Source: Gyromitra esculenta
Lineage: Eukaryota; Ascomycota; Pezizomycetes; Pezizales; Discinaceae
Direction: 5' to 3'
DNA length: 64,000 nucleotides
Assembly (NCBI GenBank): GCA_038503075.1
Contig: JBCAML010000003.1
Span: 310,001 to 374,000 of the forward strand
Shown here: positions 40,031 to 51,502 of the stretch, piece by piece
Layout: each line of letters starts with the position of its first letter
Position numbering within the stretch: position 1 is the stretch's first letter
Translations under genes and position numbers: made by a program
The notes under the pieces: generated by a model
What the model was told of the DNA's origin: nothing
What the model saw: the letters and a program-made list of their open reading frames with translations, nothing else
The model's database searches: none

Positions 40031-40981
40031 TGATCTTGCCAACTCCAACAAGTTTGTTGATCTTTCTCGGCCGGGAGAGCGTATTTAGCAAAGAGTATCG
40101 ATTAGGCAAATTTTTACGAGTGATCGCTTGTGATTTTTATCTCGCCTTTGCTGTATTTGACTTATTCCTTTACCAATTATCTCCGACTTCCCCAGATCCT
40201 TGGATCCACTGAACTGGATAGAGTCTAGCAAGATTAACAGAAAGTAGATCTATAAAGATTCTTAGTAAATGCGAAAACTCACCTGATGAAAGAAAAAACC
40301 GTTTTTCTTGCCATTCCGTTCTCGGCATCTTTTCCGAGAAGAGGTTAAACCAACACCCCTCATATAACAATTATATATACCCAGCCCGTCTGTGGTAGCA
40401 CTAGAGTTTCATATGAGCACAAACATTTCCCCTGGCAACTTTTAAAGTGAAGTTCCGGGGAAGTTCCGGGGAAATCGGCTTATACAGGCTCAAACCGATA
40501 ACCGAGATGCTTTCAAGTTTTATGCATAGATATACGAATTCGGTTAGTGATTTAAATAAGATAGGACCATGGGTTTCTCGTGAAACCAGTTTATTTCAGC
40601 CGTGGAGAAAACATAGGTTTGTGTAGCTTGGCGATTGACTGAGTCGCTGTACACGTGAGATGTTAGTTTGAGGCTTTAATATATTGTATCGGTAAACGAC
40701 GGGTACTATATCTCACCTTACACACAGCCTGTCAGACCGTGTTATCGTGAAACTGTCAGACACTGAGGTTTTTGCCAACTTGCTGCAGAGGGCGTCGAGT
40801 GAGCTTCGGTGACTCTCTGAAAGCCGGGTAACTTTGGCCGCGACAGCCGCGTCTCCCTACCTTGCTCAACACCACGTTTCCTTTGGAGGTCTTATTCGGA
40901 ACTGTAGACAAAGCGCAACCAACGAGCAACACGAATTTCAACATCAATTAATCCACGTCTACGATTCCCATTTTCTCCACA

Positions 40982-42091
40982 ATGCGTTTAGCAATTGCCT
41001 CCGACGTATCTTTCTGGGTCTTTTTAGCCCTGTCCTTCTCCACGCTCGCGGCTGCAGCTGGAACTTGGAACTTTGAGGACGGGAAAGCTACTATTTCCGT
41101 GAAAGGAGGTGCCGGTGGAGGTCCCAAGAGGTGATATTTCCATTTTTATCCATCTACGGAAGCTTCCGTGGTATTTCCTCTTCGTCTACTGTATAGCTTT
41201 GGAACATTGCTATTATTGTTATTATTATTTTGTAACCACAATTGCAATTGTGTCCTCAAGCTGACGACGACTCTATAGCTTTTCCACAAACGAGCCACTC
41301 TCCTCACCCATCGCCCTCGCGCCTCGAGACACCCTCAAACTCACCCTCACCCTTAAGGAAGGCGCCAAGCCTGCGCGCCCGCACCAGGCATTCCTCCTTG
41401 TCTCCGATGACGCAGGTCTCGAGACCTTCTTTCCCTTGTCAGTTAAGGGGGAAACCGGTAAAGCCAAAATAGAGCTCTCGCAGAAAGACCTCCCCGCGCA
41501 TCTCCTTTCAGCCGATAGCCTCTCGCTCTCAATCGCGCTCGGTTCTTTCGGTACCACCGCTGGCTCTGTTGTTAAGGTCGGAACCATACAGCCAGCTCTG
41601 GATACGGCTGCGAAGGCGCTGCTGGAGAAGCAGAAAGCGAAAGATTTGGGTGAAGGGGCGATTGTTTATAGGCCAAAAGAAGAAATTAGACATACGTTTA
41701 AGGCAGATCCGAAGAGCCCGCCGGTTGTCATTACTCTTGTGTTTACCGCTGCGGTCTTGGCTTCTTTGTTTGGGCTTTTTGTTTTCGTGAGTACCTCCCC
41801 ATGCTTTTGGAGGCTATGGTAAAAACTAATATGTTTGTCTTGTTGTAGTGGTTCCCTATCCTTGGTGCCAATTTCAATCACCTCCCGAAAGCTCTTGGCA
41901 ATGCCCCCATCTCTCACTCGGCGTTCTTTGGATCGCTGGTGTTACTCGAAGGTATCTTCTTCATGTACTATACCAAGTGGAACCTTTTCCAGACTCTCGG
42001 AGCCGTGGGTGTTGTTGGGCCAGTCGCGTTATTCTCTGGTAGCAGGGCGTTGAGGGAAGTCAGAGCGAGAAGGGAGAGGGGTGAACGTTAA
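40982..42091 (+). CDS. SWP1: Oligosaccharyltransferase subunit Swp1 (ribophorin II family)
   Basis: Three exons (40982-41130, 41279-41786, 41849-42091) give 299 residues. An N-terminal signal peptide is clear (MRLAIASDVSFWVFLALSF, then STLAAAAGTW). The luminal part has LAPRDTLKLTLTLKEGAKP, RPHQAFLLVSDDAGLETFF and GTIQPALDT. EEIRHTFKADPKSPPVVITL leads into three C-terminal membrane helices, including VFTAAVLASLFGLFVFWFPI and SLVLLEGIFFMYYTKWN. These are the landmarks of the Swp1/ribophorin II family, a component of the ER complex that N-glycosylates nascent proteins. The tail ends with basic residues RARRERGER, fitting a cytosolic ER-retention-like end. Intron 1 (41131-41278) is AT-rich with an ATT-triplet run. 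Confidence 0.94.
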
Positions 42092-42393
42092 AATGACATT
42101 ATATAGAAAGACGAGAGATATTATCTTATTGGAAAGGGAGGAAGGAAGGAAATGATATCAAAAATTCGATGGGGTATTTTTTTTTTTGTTCCCTTTTTTT
42201 TTGTAGACTATTACTTGGGGGGGTCTTGTATTCTACCTGATTAAAATGAATGGTAAGGTGGGAATGGCGAAATTTTATTTTGAGAATCTTTGGTACCTCG
42301 AGCTAGGGAAATGACGTTGGTCCTAAGGTAGGTTATGCGTTGCGATATCTTTCGGTACTCAAGACGGGCTGTAGATACATGTATCTATGGACC
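42092..42393. other. SWP1 downstream region
   Basis: Contains poly-T tracts and TACATGTA at 42376-42383, ten bases from the left edge of the transposon. No gene. Confidence 0.5.
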
Positions 42394-43251
42394 TATCCCT
42401 TAAACCGTAACCGGTCCCTTTTGGGACCGGTTTTTACCTACTTTTCAGACTTTCATCAACAGTGCAGCAACTACCCCCTAGATACCCATTGATTTTATAA
42501 CTGAAAGACTCAGAAGAAGATAGTTAGCCTTCAATGAAATTCTCATATTTTTTAGTAAATTTGTAGAGCTCTAGAGAGAATTTTGAAAGTAAGGCTTCAA
42601 CTATGCCAAGCCAGCGCACTTTTGGTGTAAATTAAGCCTATGTCAACAGTACCTAAAGCAATTCTAACCCCACAAGAAGAGAGTTTTTTCCCATTTTTAT
42701 CTATAGAATACTTAGTTAGATTAACTTTGCAATTTTTCGATTGCAGAGGCTATTTATTGTTTTTGCATGTGTGGGGTGGCATGGGAGAAAAGTAGTGGTT
42801 TTTTGGTGTCATGACGAAAAATACCCACAGTAGTGTAATATTAGGAATTAAAAAATTTGAGTTTTTTCCTGGGTACAATCTTAATTTTCTATAACCTACA
42901 AATCTACAAATACAATAAGACGTTTGTATGCTAGCTAGATTTGTTGCTCCAATACTAATCTGTAAGCTTGAAATTTCTGAGGCTTACTACATAGTACAGG
43001 AAGGCCCAGAGCCATTTGTATTTTCGCAGTTTTAGAAAAATAGCGCCAAGCCTCCACAAATGCCAACATCAATGGCCAGAAATATGCTTCTTTAAGGGTG
43101 AGATGCAAAATAATCATTATCCAGGTGGTATTTCATTATCTAAAAAATTTACAAATTTTTTAGAGTGATAGCTGTTGAGAAAATACCCTTGTATATGGTC
43201 AAAATTACCGGTCCCAAGCGGGACCGAAACTGGGTTACGGTCTAAGGGATA
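42394..43251. mobile_element. Non-autonomous TIR DNA transposon with TA target duplication
   Basis: The left end reads TA then TCCCTTAAACCGTAACC (42394-42412). The right end is its inverted match, GGTTACGGTCTAAGGGA then TA (43233-43251). The 17-bp terminal inverted repeats differ at one base. The flanking TA on both sides fits the target preference of the Tc1/mariner/pogo group. The 854-bp interior is AT-rich and holds only a 60-codon open frame with no transposase motif, so movement would need a transposase in trans. Each end has a subterminal palindrome built on ACCGGTCCC / GGGACCGGT. Near-intact ends suggest a fairly recent insertion between SWP1 and PRP39. Confidence 0.82.
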
Positions 43252-44627
43252 ATCCTCATATCCCGACAAACTCTACCCTAGCCAACAACATGACCGTAGT
43301 CCCTAACCCGGACACGACAGTTGAGTCCCAGATAGCATACCGAAGCACCTAACTACGCTCTTCCACCCCCGAAGAAACAGGACTCAGCGGACAATTCGTC
43401 ATTAACACCGATTACACGATCCATCCTTCACCCCTTACCCATCAGCCAGAAACAATGAACCTCCCCCCCATCAGACGTGCATTTTCGGAGTATCAAGCCC
43501 AGAATCGCCCTCCGATAAACACCGATATTTCCACCCCCATGAGCGGAGGCAACGTGGCCTCGGTGGTAAGACAGTAGATGCAGCGAAGCCCACCTATGTA
43601 GCCATCCTTAGGGCGTGGATTGTGCGTTAATGGATCTTGGGGTTTTTAAGTGCTTAGAGTTTAGTCGCAGGTAGTGCTGATCTTACTGGTTTTTTTCCGC
43701 GACCTAACTACATGTACTAAAGGAGACGATATATGTACGGTGTTGACGTTAGATGGGAAAGGGGGGGTCGGAGATATTCGTGAACTACATGTAGCTATGG
43801 ATGCATGTATGTAGTGTATACATTCATCTATCCGCCCTTGGTATAAACATAATCTAAACCAATAGCCCGGTATTTTCAAAGAGGAAGCTGGTCGTGGCTG
43901 GTCTGGTTCTTATCCACGAGTGATATTATATGACTAAATATTGGCTAACCCTACTAGAAAAAAAAAGGACCCATACACACAGTGGCCAAGAAGCACAAAC
44001 TACGTGCTAGTTAAGCGGCGTGCCCCCTTCACTCGTACTATCAAAAGTTCACACTCCTAACTCCGCCAGCTACGGTCTTGCGCATTTAAGTGTCTTAAAC
44101 ATACGAGCTCAGATTTTTTTATATTATTCGGTATCCACTACCACCATTCCACTCCTCATCAACGATGGATGACAAAAAAACAAAAAAGGACAAGAAAAAG
44201 AGTATATAACTACAGCCAAAGAAAGAAAAAAAAGCATAACGAGTAATACGTATACAAAAGTAGAACCAGACTTGTAACCCTCGATCTCATTTTTTAATAT
44301 CCTACTAGTACGTTAGGGTAGCACCCACGCTTCCGTACACACGCAGAGAGAGAAATGGAGGATGAGAGGAAGGGGTACAAAAGTCAATTCTGTTAAAAAC
44401 AAAAAAAAGGGAGTGGCCACAAAAGCAAATAGAAGAAACTAAAAAAATTTTATTGCCCGCTTTTTCAAAAAAGCAAGAGCAGATTACTCGGTAGTACGAA
44501 GAATTACGTTTAAGTTGGTCTATTTACTGGTACCTAATGGGGGTGGGTTGCTAAGCCCCAGTCCAAAGGTCAACACAACTCTTTAATCCCTTTAATCCTC
44601 CCCTCCCCTCCCCCTCCAATAACCGGG
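43252..44627. other. Intergenic region between transposon and PRP39
   Basis: No gene recognised. TACATGTA at 43709-43716 and 43786-43793. A-rich towards the PRP39 3' end. Confidence 0.5.
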
Positions 44628-47446
44628 TTACATCCCCCCCATCTGAGTATCCCACGTCTTAGAGTTTGAACTCACCTGACCATTCGCCGGCACCGGCTGT
44701 TCACCCTGTTGTTGAAAATACTTAGTATACGGATTCTCCCCGCGGACGATCGCTGCCTCGTCGATCTCAACACCCGGATGTCCGTTCTCCATCATTAGTC
44801 GCCGGTCAGTGGTGCTTTCCTTCCCGTCTTCGGCGAGCTTGGCTTTGTTCACGGATTGTACGGAGAATGGTCTGTGAGGAGAGTACTAGACGTTAGTAAG
44901 ATCGTAAGAAGGAAGGGGACGGGAGTGGAGGTTATAGGTAAGCATACTAATGGAGTATTGTGGGATAGAGTATTGGATGGGGAAGGGTTAGATAGGAATG
45001 AAAACGAAAAAAAAGAAGGGAAGGGAGATTTGGGGGGTTTGCTAGGGTCAGATATATTAAGTTTTTAAGGACGGGAGAGGAGGGGGAAGATAGCCCGCCG
45101 AACCGAGGACTTCTGCTGATCTAGGTTGTGATGCTGACGAATTCGTCGCTAACGGGACAAAATCTGCCATGTGAGGTAGGAGGGAAAGGCGATATAATTA
45201 CACAAGGGGGGGTTTAAGGAGTGGGGGATGGAGGTAGAGAAATCGGTACTTGCCCATTAACCTCACGGTCCAGAATCAAATACTCCTTTGCCGAATCTTT
45301 TCCACCACGTTCTAGCAAATATACCATATAGAAATGCGTCAAATCACGAATAGTCATTGGCGGCAAGTGGCTCTTCTTGCGGATATCATCAACAACCTGA
45401 CGAATGCGCTCATAGTTTTGAGCCTCCGTCTCCGCACTGGTTGGCTGCTCAATCTCAAACTGCAGATAATTGATCCAGAAATACCGGCTGTCAAGATACC
45501 AGTGTTGATTCTTCTGATATACCTGGCGGGCTTCCTCGACGTTACCCTTAACTTTCCAGAGGAGGCGAGCCCATTCGGCGGTCAGTGCACCCTTTGCATA
45601 GATATCGCACTTATCACTCTCAATCTGGGCCCTGTAGACGGCAATTGCAGCATCGAGGCCACCCTGGCGGCGCTCGAGATTAGCCCATGAAACAATTGTC
45701 TCAATGTGTCCGGGGAGTTGTTCAAGAACAGCCTCGTGGATTGCCCTTGACATATCGACCCTTCCTTGAGACTCCTCGAAATGAGCATATTGAAGACGAA
45801 TACCAGTCCGTCTGATGAAAGTTAGCAGGGAGCCAACCAAAACTAGCTAAAAGGGATAGTAAAACTTACGTGATAGGAACAAATGTCATACTAGCTCTCT
45901 GGTAGATGTTTCGGACCTCTTCCTCCTTACCCTCCTGGGCACTCATCCACCTAGCATATCGATACCAGAACTCATCATAGAACGCGCAGGTGACCAAGCA
46001 GCGCTCATACAAGAACTGGATCCGATTAAAGTCACCCTCGACCTCTTCGAAATCGAGATACTTCCGCCAATTGACAAGCTGGGGTTCGTCCAGCTCGTTG
46101 ACATGGAAATAAGGACGTTTAATCTCAGACTCGTATGTCCACCTCTTTGTAGTTTCCGTTTGCGTCCTCGAAAAGATCTCCAAGTGGAAATTATCAATCC
46201 GGACCCTGATCTCCCTCTCAATCTCCATTTCACCCCTTTCGATCTTCATCTGCTGCTGACCAGCTTGAACAGCTGCCGGAGGCTCCGCAATCACGTCCTG
46301 ACGAAATTGGGCCAATGTATCTGCGGGGAGGAGCTCCTCGAGGGGACGGCTCTGAGCAAGTTGCCTGAAGCGCTCAAAGTAGCGGGCATACTGGTGCATG
46401 GGGATATGGATGACACGGTCGAGGATGGCGACAATCTTGTCTTCACATTCCAGGCGCTCCTCGAATTCGATGTACTTATCCCAGAAGGGATGAGCCAGAA
46501 AGTCGAGACCGACACTGTTCGCACCACGTTCGAAAAGCCTGTGGTTTACGGTTAGCTATTTGCGCAAGAAGCGGTAGGACGGGAGCGCGAGCGAATGAAA
46601 AAGGACAGGATGAGCAAATACAGCAAAATAACGGTAGTTCTTTAATGTCCCATCTCTTCATCCTAACCACTCGAGAGACGCAAAATGCAAACATGAGGGA
46701 AGAAACGCGATTCTGGGAATGATATGTGTGAGATCTCAAGTCAAGAGAAGATGGCTGGTTTTGCAACAGCTCACCGGTAGACTCTCAATATGTGCGGCTC
46801 GACTTGGCCGAGGCTTTCCAAGGTTAAGGCAATTGTGGGAGGGAGGGGGGGAGGGGGAGTATAGAAGATAAGGGAAATAGCAAATCCTGAACCATGTTTT
46901 TTTTCTGTGTGAAACATAATTATCCTGTAACTTACTCTCTGATGACATCCGGGTCGTGACTAGTCTCAACTTTAAAACCGCAATAGTTCGTCCAAAGATC
47001 AACGGAGTTCGTAATACTAGCAACACCTCTCTCGTAAACCTAAATTTCCCACAAATTAGAACCCTTATTTTGGATTGTTTCCACAGCAATTATCAAGGTA
47101 AAAAATAAGAAAAATAAAAATAATAATAATAAAAATAAAAACGTACCATTTCCGCCGCCTCAGTACCCGCAATACTAAACTCCAAATCTGCATACTTTTT
47201 CCAGTATCCAAAAAGCAGCGGGAATCTAGCCAAAAACCGATCAAACACACTTCTAGTCGCAGCAATCGCTTGTGGCGAACTATTCCTGTTTAACCCCCCC
47301 TCGAGAGCTTCTGCCGCGCGCACTAATTTTTCCCACGCATCAAAATCATCGGGATCTTCCATTGCGGCGCGGTTGGCCTTTTCGTATTCGGCAAACTCGG
47401 GCTTCATCTCGTCGTTACCGGTCGTGGATGCCATGTAATCGGACAT
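44628..47446 (-). CDS. PRP39: U1 snRNP-associated splicing factor Prp39
   Basis: Five exons (47446-47147, 47039-46936, 46538-45870, 45811-45254, 44871-44628) give 624 residues. HAT (half-a-TPR) helical repeats run through the protein. Motifs include FPLLFGYWKKYADLEFSIAG, VYERGVASITNSVDLWTNY, LDFLAHPFWDKYIEFEERLE, IPMHQYARYFERFRQLAQ, KRWTYESEIKRPYFHVNEL, LPGHIETIVSWANLERRQGG and NQHWYLDSRYFWINYLQFE. Prp39 helps U1 snRNP recognise 5' splice sites. Intron 4 uses a GC donor (GCAAGT at 45253 on the minus strand), required to keep the phase into GPFSVQSVNKAK. Intron 2 is unusually long (396 bp) and carries a possible 39-nt cassette exon. A GTGAGT near the end (after PVPANGQ) could allow an alternative C-terminus. 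Confidence 0.94.
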
Positions 47447-49285
47447 CTTTATCTATTCTTGATTTTTTGATTTTTTGATTTTACGTTTTCGTTAGGGTGA
47501 ATGCTTAACGGTGGTAAGGTTGAGAGGGGAGTGAGTAATTCAGCGCGCCTTCGAACGCGAGAGCCGGGGGGTGGTGTGGTGGAGAGGAAGGAAAACGGGA
47601 GGTGTGGTTGGGGTCGTGAGTAAAAACGGGGGTCGTGGAAAGAATGATGTGGACAACAGTGACGATGATGATGACGAGGGACAGGCAGCGATGTTGTTGT
47701 GTCTTTGATGATTTCTCTCGAAGAGCGATGCGCAGCGATTGATGGACGAGTCAGGATTCAGGGTAGGCAGACGCGAAAAGAAGGGGGCTGACCTATCGAG
47801 TGGCCAGAGGCAATGAAGAAGCGCGCACCCCAGGGCTCAGGGTTTGGCATCGCAGCCTGGTCTCTTGGCACTCCACTTGCTGGGTGGTGGGGACAGCCAG
47901 AAGCACTCTCGCCAGTGAAGGGAATGCCGGTTCCCTTCTCCAGTAGGAGGCCGCACTCCTTCATATCTGTTTCTTCCCGCGTGGGAGGGTGTTTTGAAAT
48001 ATTTGTGGAAATGGATGCTGCAAGAAACGATGACGAAGAGGCTGCTCGTCTGCTGTTGGAGCAGAGGGTTCGATATCCCTCTAGATCACTTAACACGAGA
48101 CTCCCTAACTATGTAGGCGGCGGGCAACCGCTTTGATGTTGTGACAAAGCGCTCATGGAGGGAGAGATGGCGAGTTGACTATTTCGTTGGTGAAGCCTGG
48201 GCACGTTTTCTCTCTCGCCCGTAAATCTCAATCATCATTCATGATTACTCTATTTATCGGGCATTGAGCCATCTGGCAACTCCCCCCCTCTTCTTAAAAA
48301 GTGGGAGCGCGGATCTGTGGGCTGGTGTTGAGTAGTTTAATACGTGATAGCCGTGGTGGGGGTGGTGGGACTAAGTCGCGGGTGGGCTTTATTTGTTTAG
48401 TGTTCAACAAGGCTCCATTTTTATGCCATCTTATCAAAATACTACACGTTCTCTCAATATCCAAGAGCACGGCGATGATGATGGTGATGATGATAATGAT
48501 GATGACGATATCAAGCCAAAGACTTTCATATGTTTACATGGAACTAAAGAGCGGCGTATCTGGAGATATAGTCCAATACCTATGTGCAGTTACATAACCA
48601 ATGCTCATTCATTTGGCGGGGATTTTTCGCCTGAGGTAAGTTATAGATATCGTGGGAGGGGTCAGTGACGGTCCAACGGATCACAAGAAATCACCCATCA
48701 CTTACTGTACTAGACCCTGACGATCGGATTGTTTGGCACACATGTATCAACGGTGATCAACAGCCCCACTACCCAAGCAGGAGGTGCCAAATATCACCAT
48801 GGCTTGATTGGGGGATGGATTTGCAAGGTTGCGTGTTGACAACTCTACCCTTGGTAGAAGAAGAGAAGAAGAGCTAAGCTTCTTCCATCAGATTAGATGG
48901 CCAGATAGCGAATACCAAGACAAGGTCGCACAGCAGCTTTCAGAATATCGTGTCCTCCGCCTGCTGTTGTGTTGGGAATTATCACTTGTACCACCGAGTT
49001 CTAGCTTGATATACTATATTATTCCATGCAAACTTCGGCAGGGGATTAAATACTGTATCCAATTTAGATCAACTCGCTCCTCCCTAAATCCCTTTATTAT
49101 TCCAGTTCGTCACTCCCAAAATTCATTCCTAGGCTCTCTCAACTCCTTACTCGGCAGCTATTGGCAGCCTCTCCCGCCACGTCGTCCACAAAAAAAGGGC
49201 TTCGAGAACACAACCTCCAGTGAACACTACAGCTTCGCACATCACATCACATCACATCACATCACAGCCCACACCACTTACAATC
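47447..49285. other. Divergent intergenic region PRP39/GET2
   Basis: No gene recognised. A 107-codon plus-strand frame (47813-48136) and a 112-codon minus-strand frame (47758-48096) overlap and show no motif. A T-arm-like GAGGGTTCGATATCCCTC lies near 48064-48081 without the rest of a tRNA. An imperfect (GAT)n tract is at 48473-48510. An (ATCAC)n tract at 49241-49265 lies just before the GET2 start. Confidence 0.5.
49241..49265. repeat. (ATCAC)5 microsatellite
   Basis: Five perfect ATCAC units end about 20 bases before the GET2 ATG, probably in its 5' UTR. Confidence 0.85.
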
Positions 49286-50420
49286 ATGGACCCAACAGCA
49301 TCACCTCTGAGCCCTGCAGAACAGGCACGGATACGTCGCGAGCGTCGTCAGGCCAAAGTCAAGTCTAGTGCCGGCGCTCGACTAAACCGCATCACATCAA
49401 CACAAGGGCAAACATTTCGTCGAGAAGGTGCGATTTATCCCTATCCTATCCTCTACCTTGAGTAATAACATATATTTTTATACTGACATATCCACAGACG
49501 AGACTCCACCACCTGAATCAGCCCCCCCTTCCCGTAACGAGCCCACCCCCGATCCCCCAGAAATCGACATCTCTGCACATCACTATGAACCTAAGGCCCG
49601 CCAGCAGGAACGACTTGCTACCGAAAATATGTTTACCAATATGATGGCGGGCCCTGGGGGTGCACAAGGGCTCCCTGACCAACCGTCTGATATGGACTTA
49701 CAGCAGATGCTCATGAGCATGAACCAAGGCCCACCATCGGGCATGCCTGGTATGGGTGCTGGCGGGGAAGACCCGATGATGGCGATGCTGCAGCAAATGA
49801 TGGCTGGTGGAGGCGGTATGCCAGGGATGGGCGGCGGGCAGATGCCACAGATGCCGCCGGGGATAGAGGGGCTAGCGGGGATGATGGGGATGCAGGATCC
49901 GCAGCTGATGGGTAATGATTGGGGGAAGTGGTGGCGAGTACTACATAGTGTTTGCGCACTGGTACTAGGGCTATGGGCGATAAAGGCTACCGATTGGGGC
50001 TTTTCAGGGTCGAGTTTACAGCGAGTGGAGTCGGCGAATTTGGCGATGAGCGAGAAGCCGGTATGGATATCTTTTTTCCTTTCTTTCTGGTGATGGTGTT
50101 AGATACTAACGGCTTTGTAGCAGCTTTTTTGGTACTTTACTACAATGGAGCTTGTTCTCCAGTCTTCTCGGTTCTTCTTAGAGAAGGTAAGAATTCCCCC
50201 CCAACAAAAGTGATTTTTCCTTGGATACGGCTAAACTTTCATCCAACAGGGCCGACCGCCTCCAGGCTCGTGGTTTACCACCATCGGCAGCTCCCTACCA
50301 CATCCCTTCGGCACGGCCCTCACCACTATTGCCCGCTATAGCGTCATCTGGACTACCATCCTGGCGGACGCCGGCGTGCTCCTATTCTGTCTCGGCATGT
50401 TTTCCTGGTGGAACACCTAG
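49286..50420 (+). CDS. GET2: GET complex subunit Get2 (tail-anchored protein receptor)
   Basis: Four exons (49286-49427, 49498-50060, 50121-50186, 50250-50420) give 313 residues. The cytosolic N-terminus has the conserved charged motif SPAEQARIRRERRQAKV, the Get3-binding helix, followed by SAGARLNRITS. A Met/Gly-rich low-complexity stretch (about 100-190, with MPGMG and MMA repeats) leads to three membrane helices: WWRVLHSVCALVLGLWAIKA, then LFWYFTTMELVLQSSRFFL, and YSVIWTTILADAGVLLFCLG. The order N-terminal RRERR motif, linker, three C-terminal helices is that of Get2. With Get1 it receives tail-anchored proteins from Get3 at the ER membrane. The gene converges on the mitoribosomal gene, only 136 bp away. 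Confidence 0.9.
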
Positions 50421-50556
50421 CTCCCCCACAGCGACCACAAGAGTTCTTTCTATCCCGGCCCGATTGGGTCTGAGGTTTTATGTACAATAATGCAGCTTTT
50501 TAAAAAGAGACAAATGAGGAACGAGTAATAGTAGTACAATGCACGAAATCAAAATT

Positions 50557-51260
50557 CTATTGTAGTGGTGATATATTCATTTTCCTCCCAGCAACTTTTT
50601 GTTCCGCCTTCCTGGCTTTCTGGTTTGCAAGCTTTTGTGCCTGTCGCTTCTTGAAAGCGTCGTACTGGAGGAGAATCTTGTTATCTTCTTCAGTGGTCGG
50701 GATTGGTGTCGCTCTCGTGAGGTTGAGCACCTGTGTGCAGATGTCGATTTTGTCTTGATACTTTAGGTCCAAAACCTCTTTACGGTCTGAGTCTATGCAC
50801 CTTTAGTCTCTCATCCTGTTTCTGGCGATAGGTGGTGGTCGCATACCAAATTCAATTACCAACGTAGATGGCCCCCCTAGCTCCCGCGTTCGCTGAACAT
50901 TCATTTCTACATTCGGGTTATGGAACTTTAAACTTGGCATATACATCTGCCAGAATTTCCTATAATCCCCTCCCCCCCGGTTATCAGTCTACTACCCTCT
51001 ATAAAACGCTTGGCCGAAACTGGGGCGTACCGTGCACCCATATTCCCATCAGCACTCTTGAACGGAAACGTCATATCTAACCGCTTCACGCTGGGGTCCA
51101 TAATGGCCGCGCCCTTCCCGCAGCGTACCAGCGCAAGTTTCTGTTTAAACGTGTTAGAAAATTCCTTAATATTTAACACTTGATACTTGACGCAAGTTGG
51201 GGTGGGGGGGGGAAGTTGTACCCCGCGGAGGCTTTGCATACGTATTTTCGGAAGCACCAT
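50557..51260 (-). CDS. Mitochondrial ribosomal protein, L51/S25/CI-B8 domain (Mrp49/mL61-like)
   Basis: Four exons (51260-51222, 51140-51031, 50959-50847, 50786-50557) give 163 residues. GKGAAIMDPSVKRLDMTFPF, then NMGARKFWQMYMPSLKFHN with PNVEMNVQR and PSTLVIEF form the thioredoxin-like L51/S25/CI-B8 fold as seen in fungal mitoribosomal proteins. The basic tail FKKRQAQKLANQKARKAEQK would contact rRNA. Which subunit position it occupies (mL61 versus mS25-type) is my best judgement, not certain. Synthesised in the cytosol and imported; the N-terminus is short and basic. The first exon is 39 nt. It shares a 242-bp divergent promoter with the CENP-Q-like gene. Confidence 0.85.
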
Positions 51261-51502
51261 TTTGTGTTATATTCCAACGCTGAACTTAAGCAATGGGTGA
51301 ATTTCAAGTAGAGTGTGGTGGGGAGGAGGTGGAGGAATGGAAAGGTTTCACCTTGAGCCTCAAAGCAGCCACATTGTGGCTGAGGAAACTAACTAAATTC
51401 TCACGCGTGCCCTTTGCAGCGTAATTACAATCCCACCTAGACGCGGGTTCTCTTTGTCGTCGTCGATCTTTGACGCGTCCTCCCGAGGATTTAAAGGTTG
51501 AT
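51261..51502. promoter_or_regulatory. Divergent promoter region, mitoribosomal gene / CENP-Q-like gene
   Basis: Only 242 bp separate two divergent start codons, so both promoters must lie here or overlap. I see no clear TATA element. Confidence 0.55.

Larger units (their letters stand above)
37287..40981. other. Gene-poor stretch rich in simple repeats
   Basis: The first 700 bases are T-rich and probably include the bHLH 3' UTR. The open frames there arise from poly-T (Phe-rich) and are not convincing. Further on are TACATGTA sites at 38390, 38447, 38479 and 38802, an ATT-triplet run near 38909-38925, a (GA)n run at 39398-39417, many poly-T tracts and a tRNA-like fragment at about 39961-40030. 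No protein gene recognised. Confidence 0.55.

Noticed and set aside
48064..48081. Possible tRNA at a perfect T-arm GAGGGTTCGATATCCCTC
   Set aside because: No A box, anticodon arm or pairing acceptor stem in the flanking 80 bases.
47758..48136. Overlapping 107- and 112-codon frames upstream of PRP39
   Set aside because: They lie on opposite strands over the same bases with no motif or splice context; probably chance.
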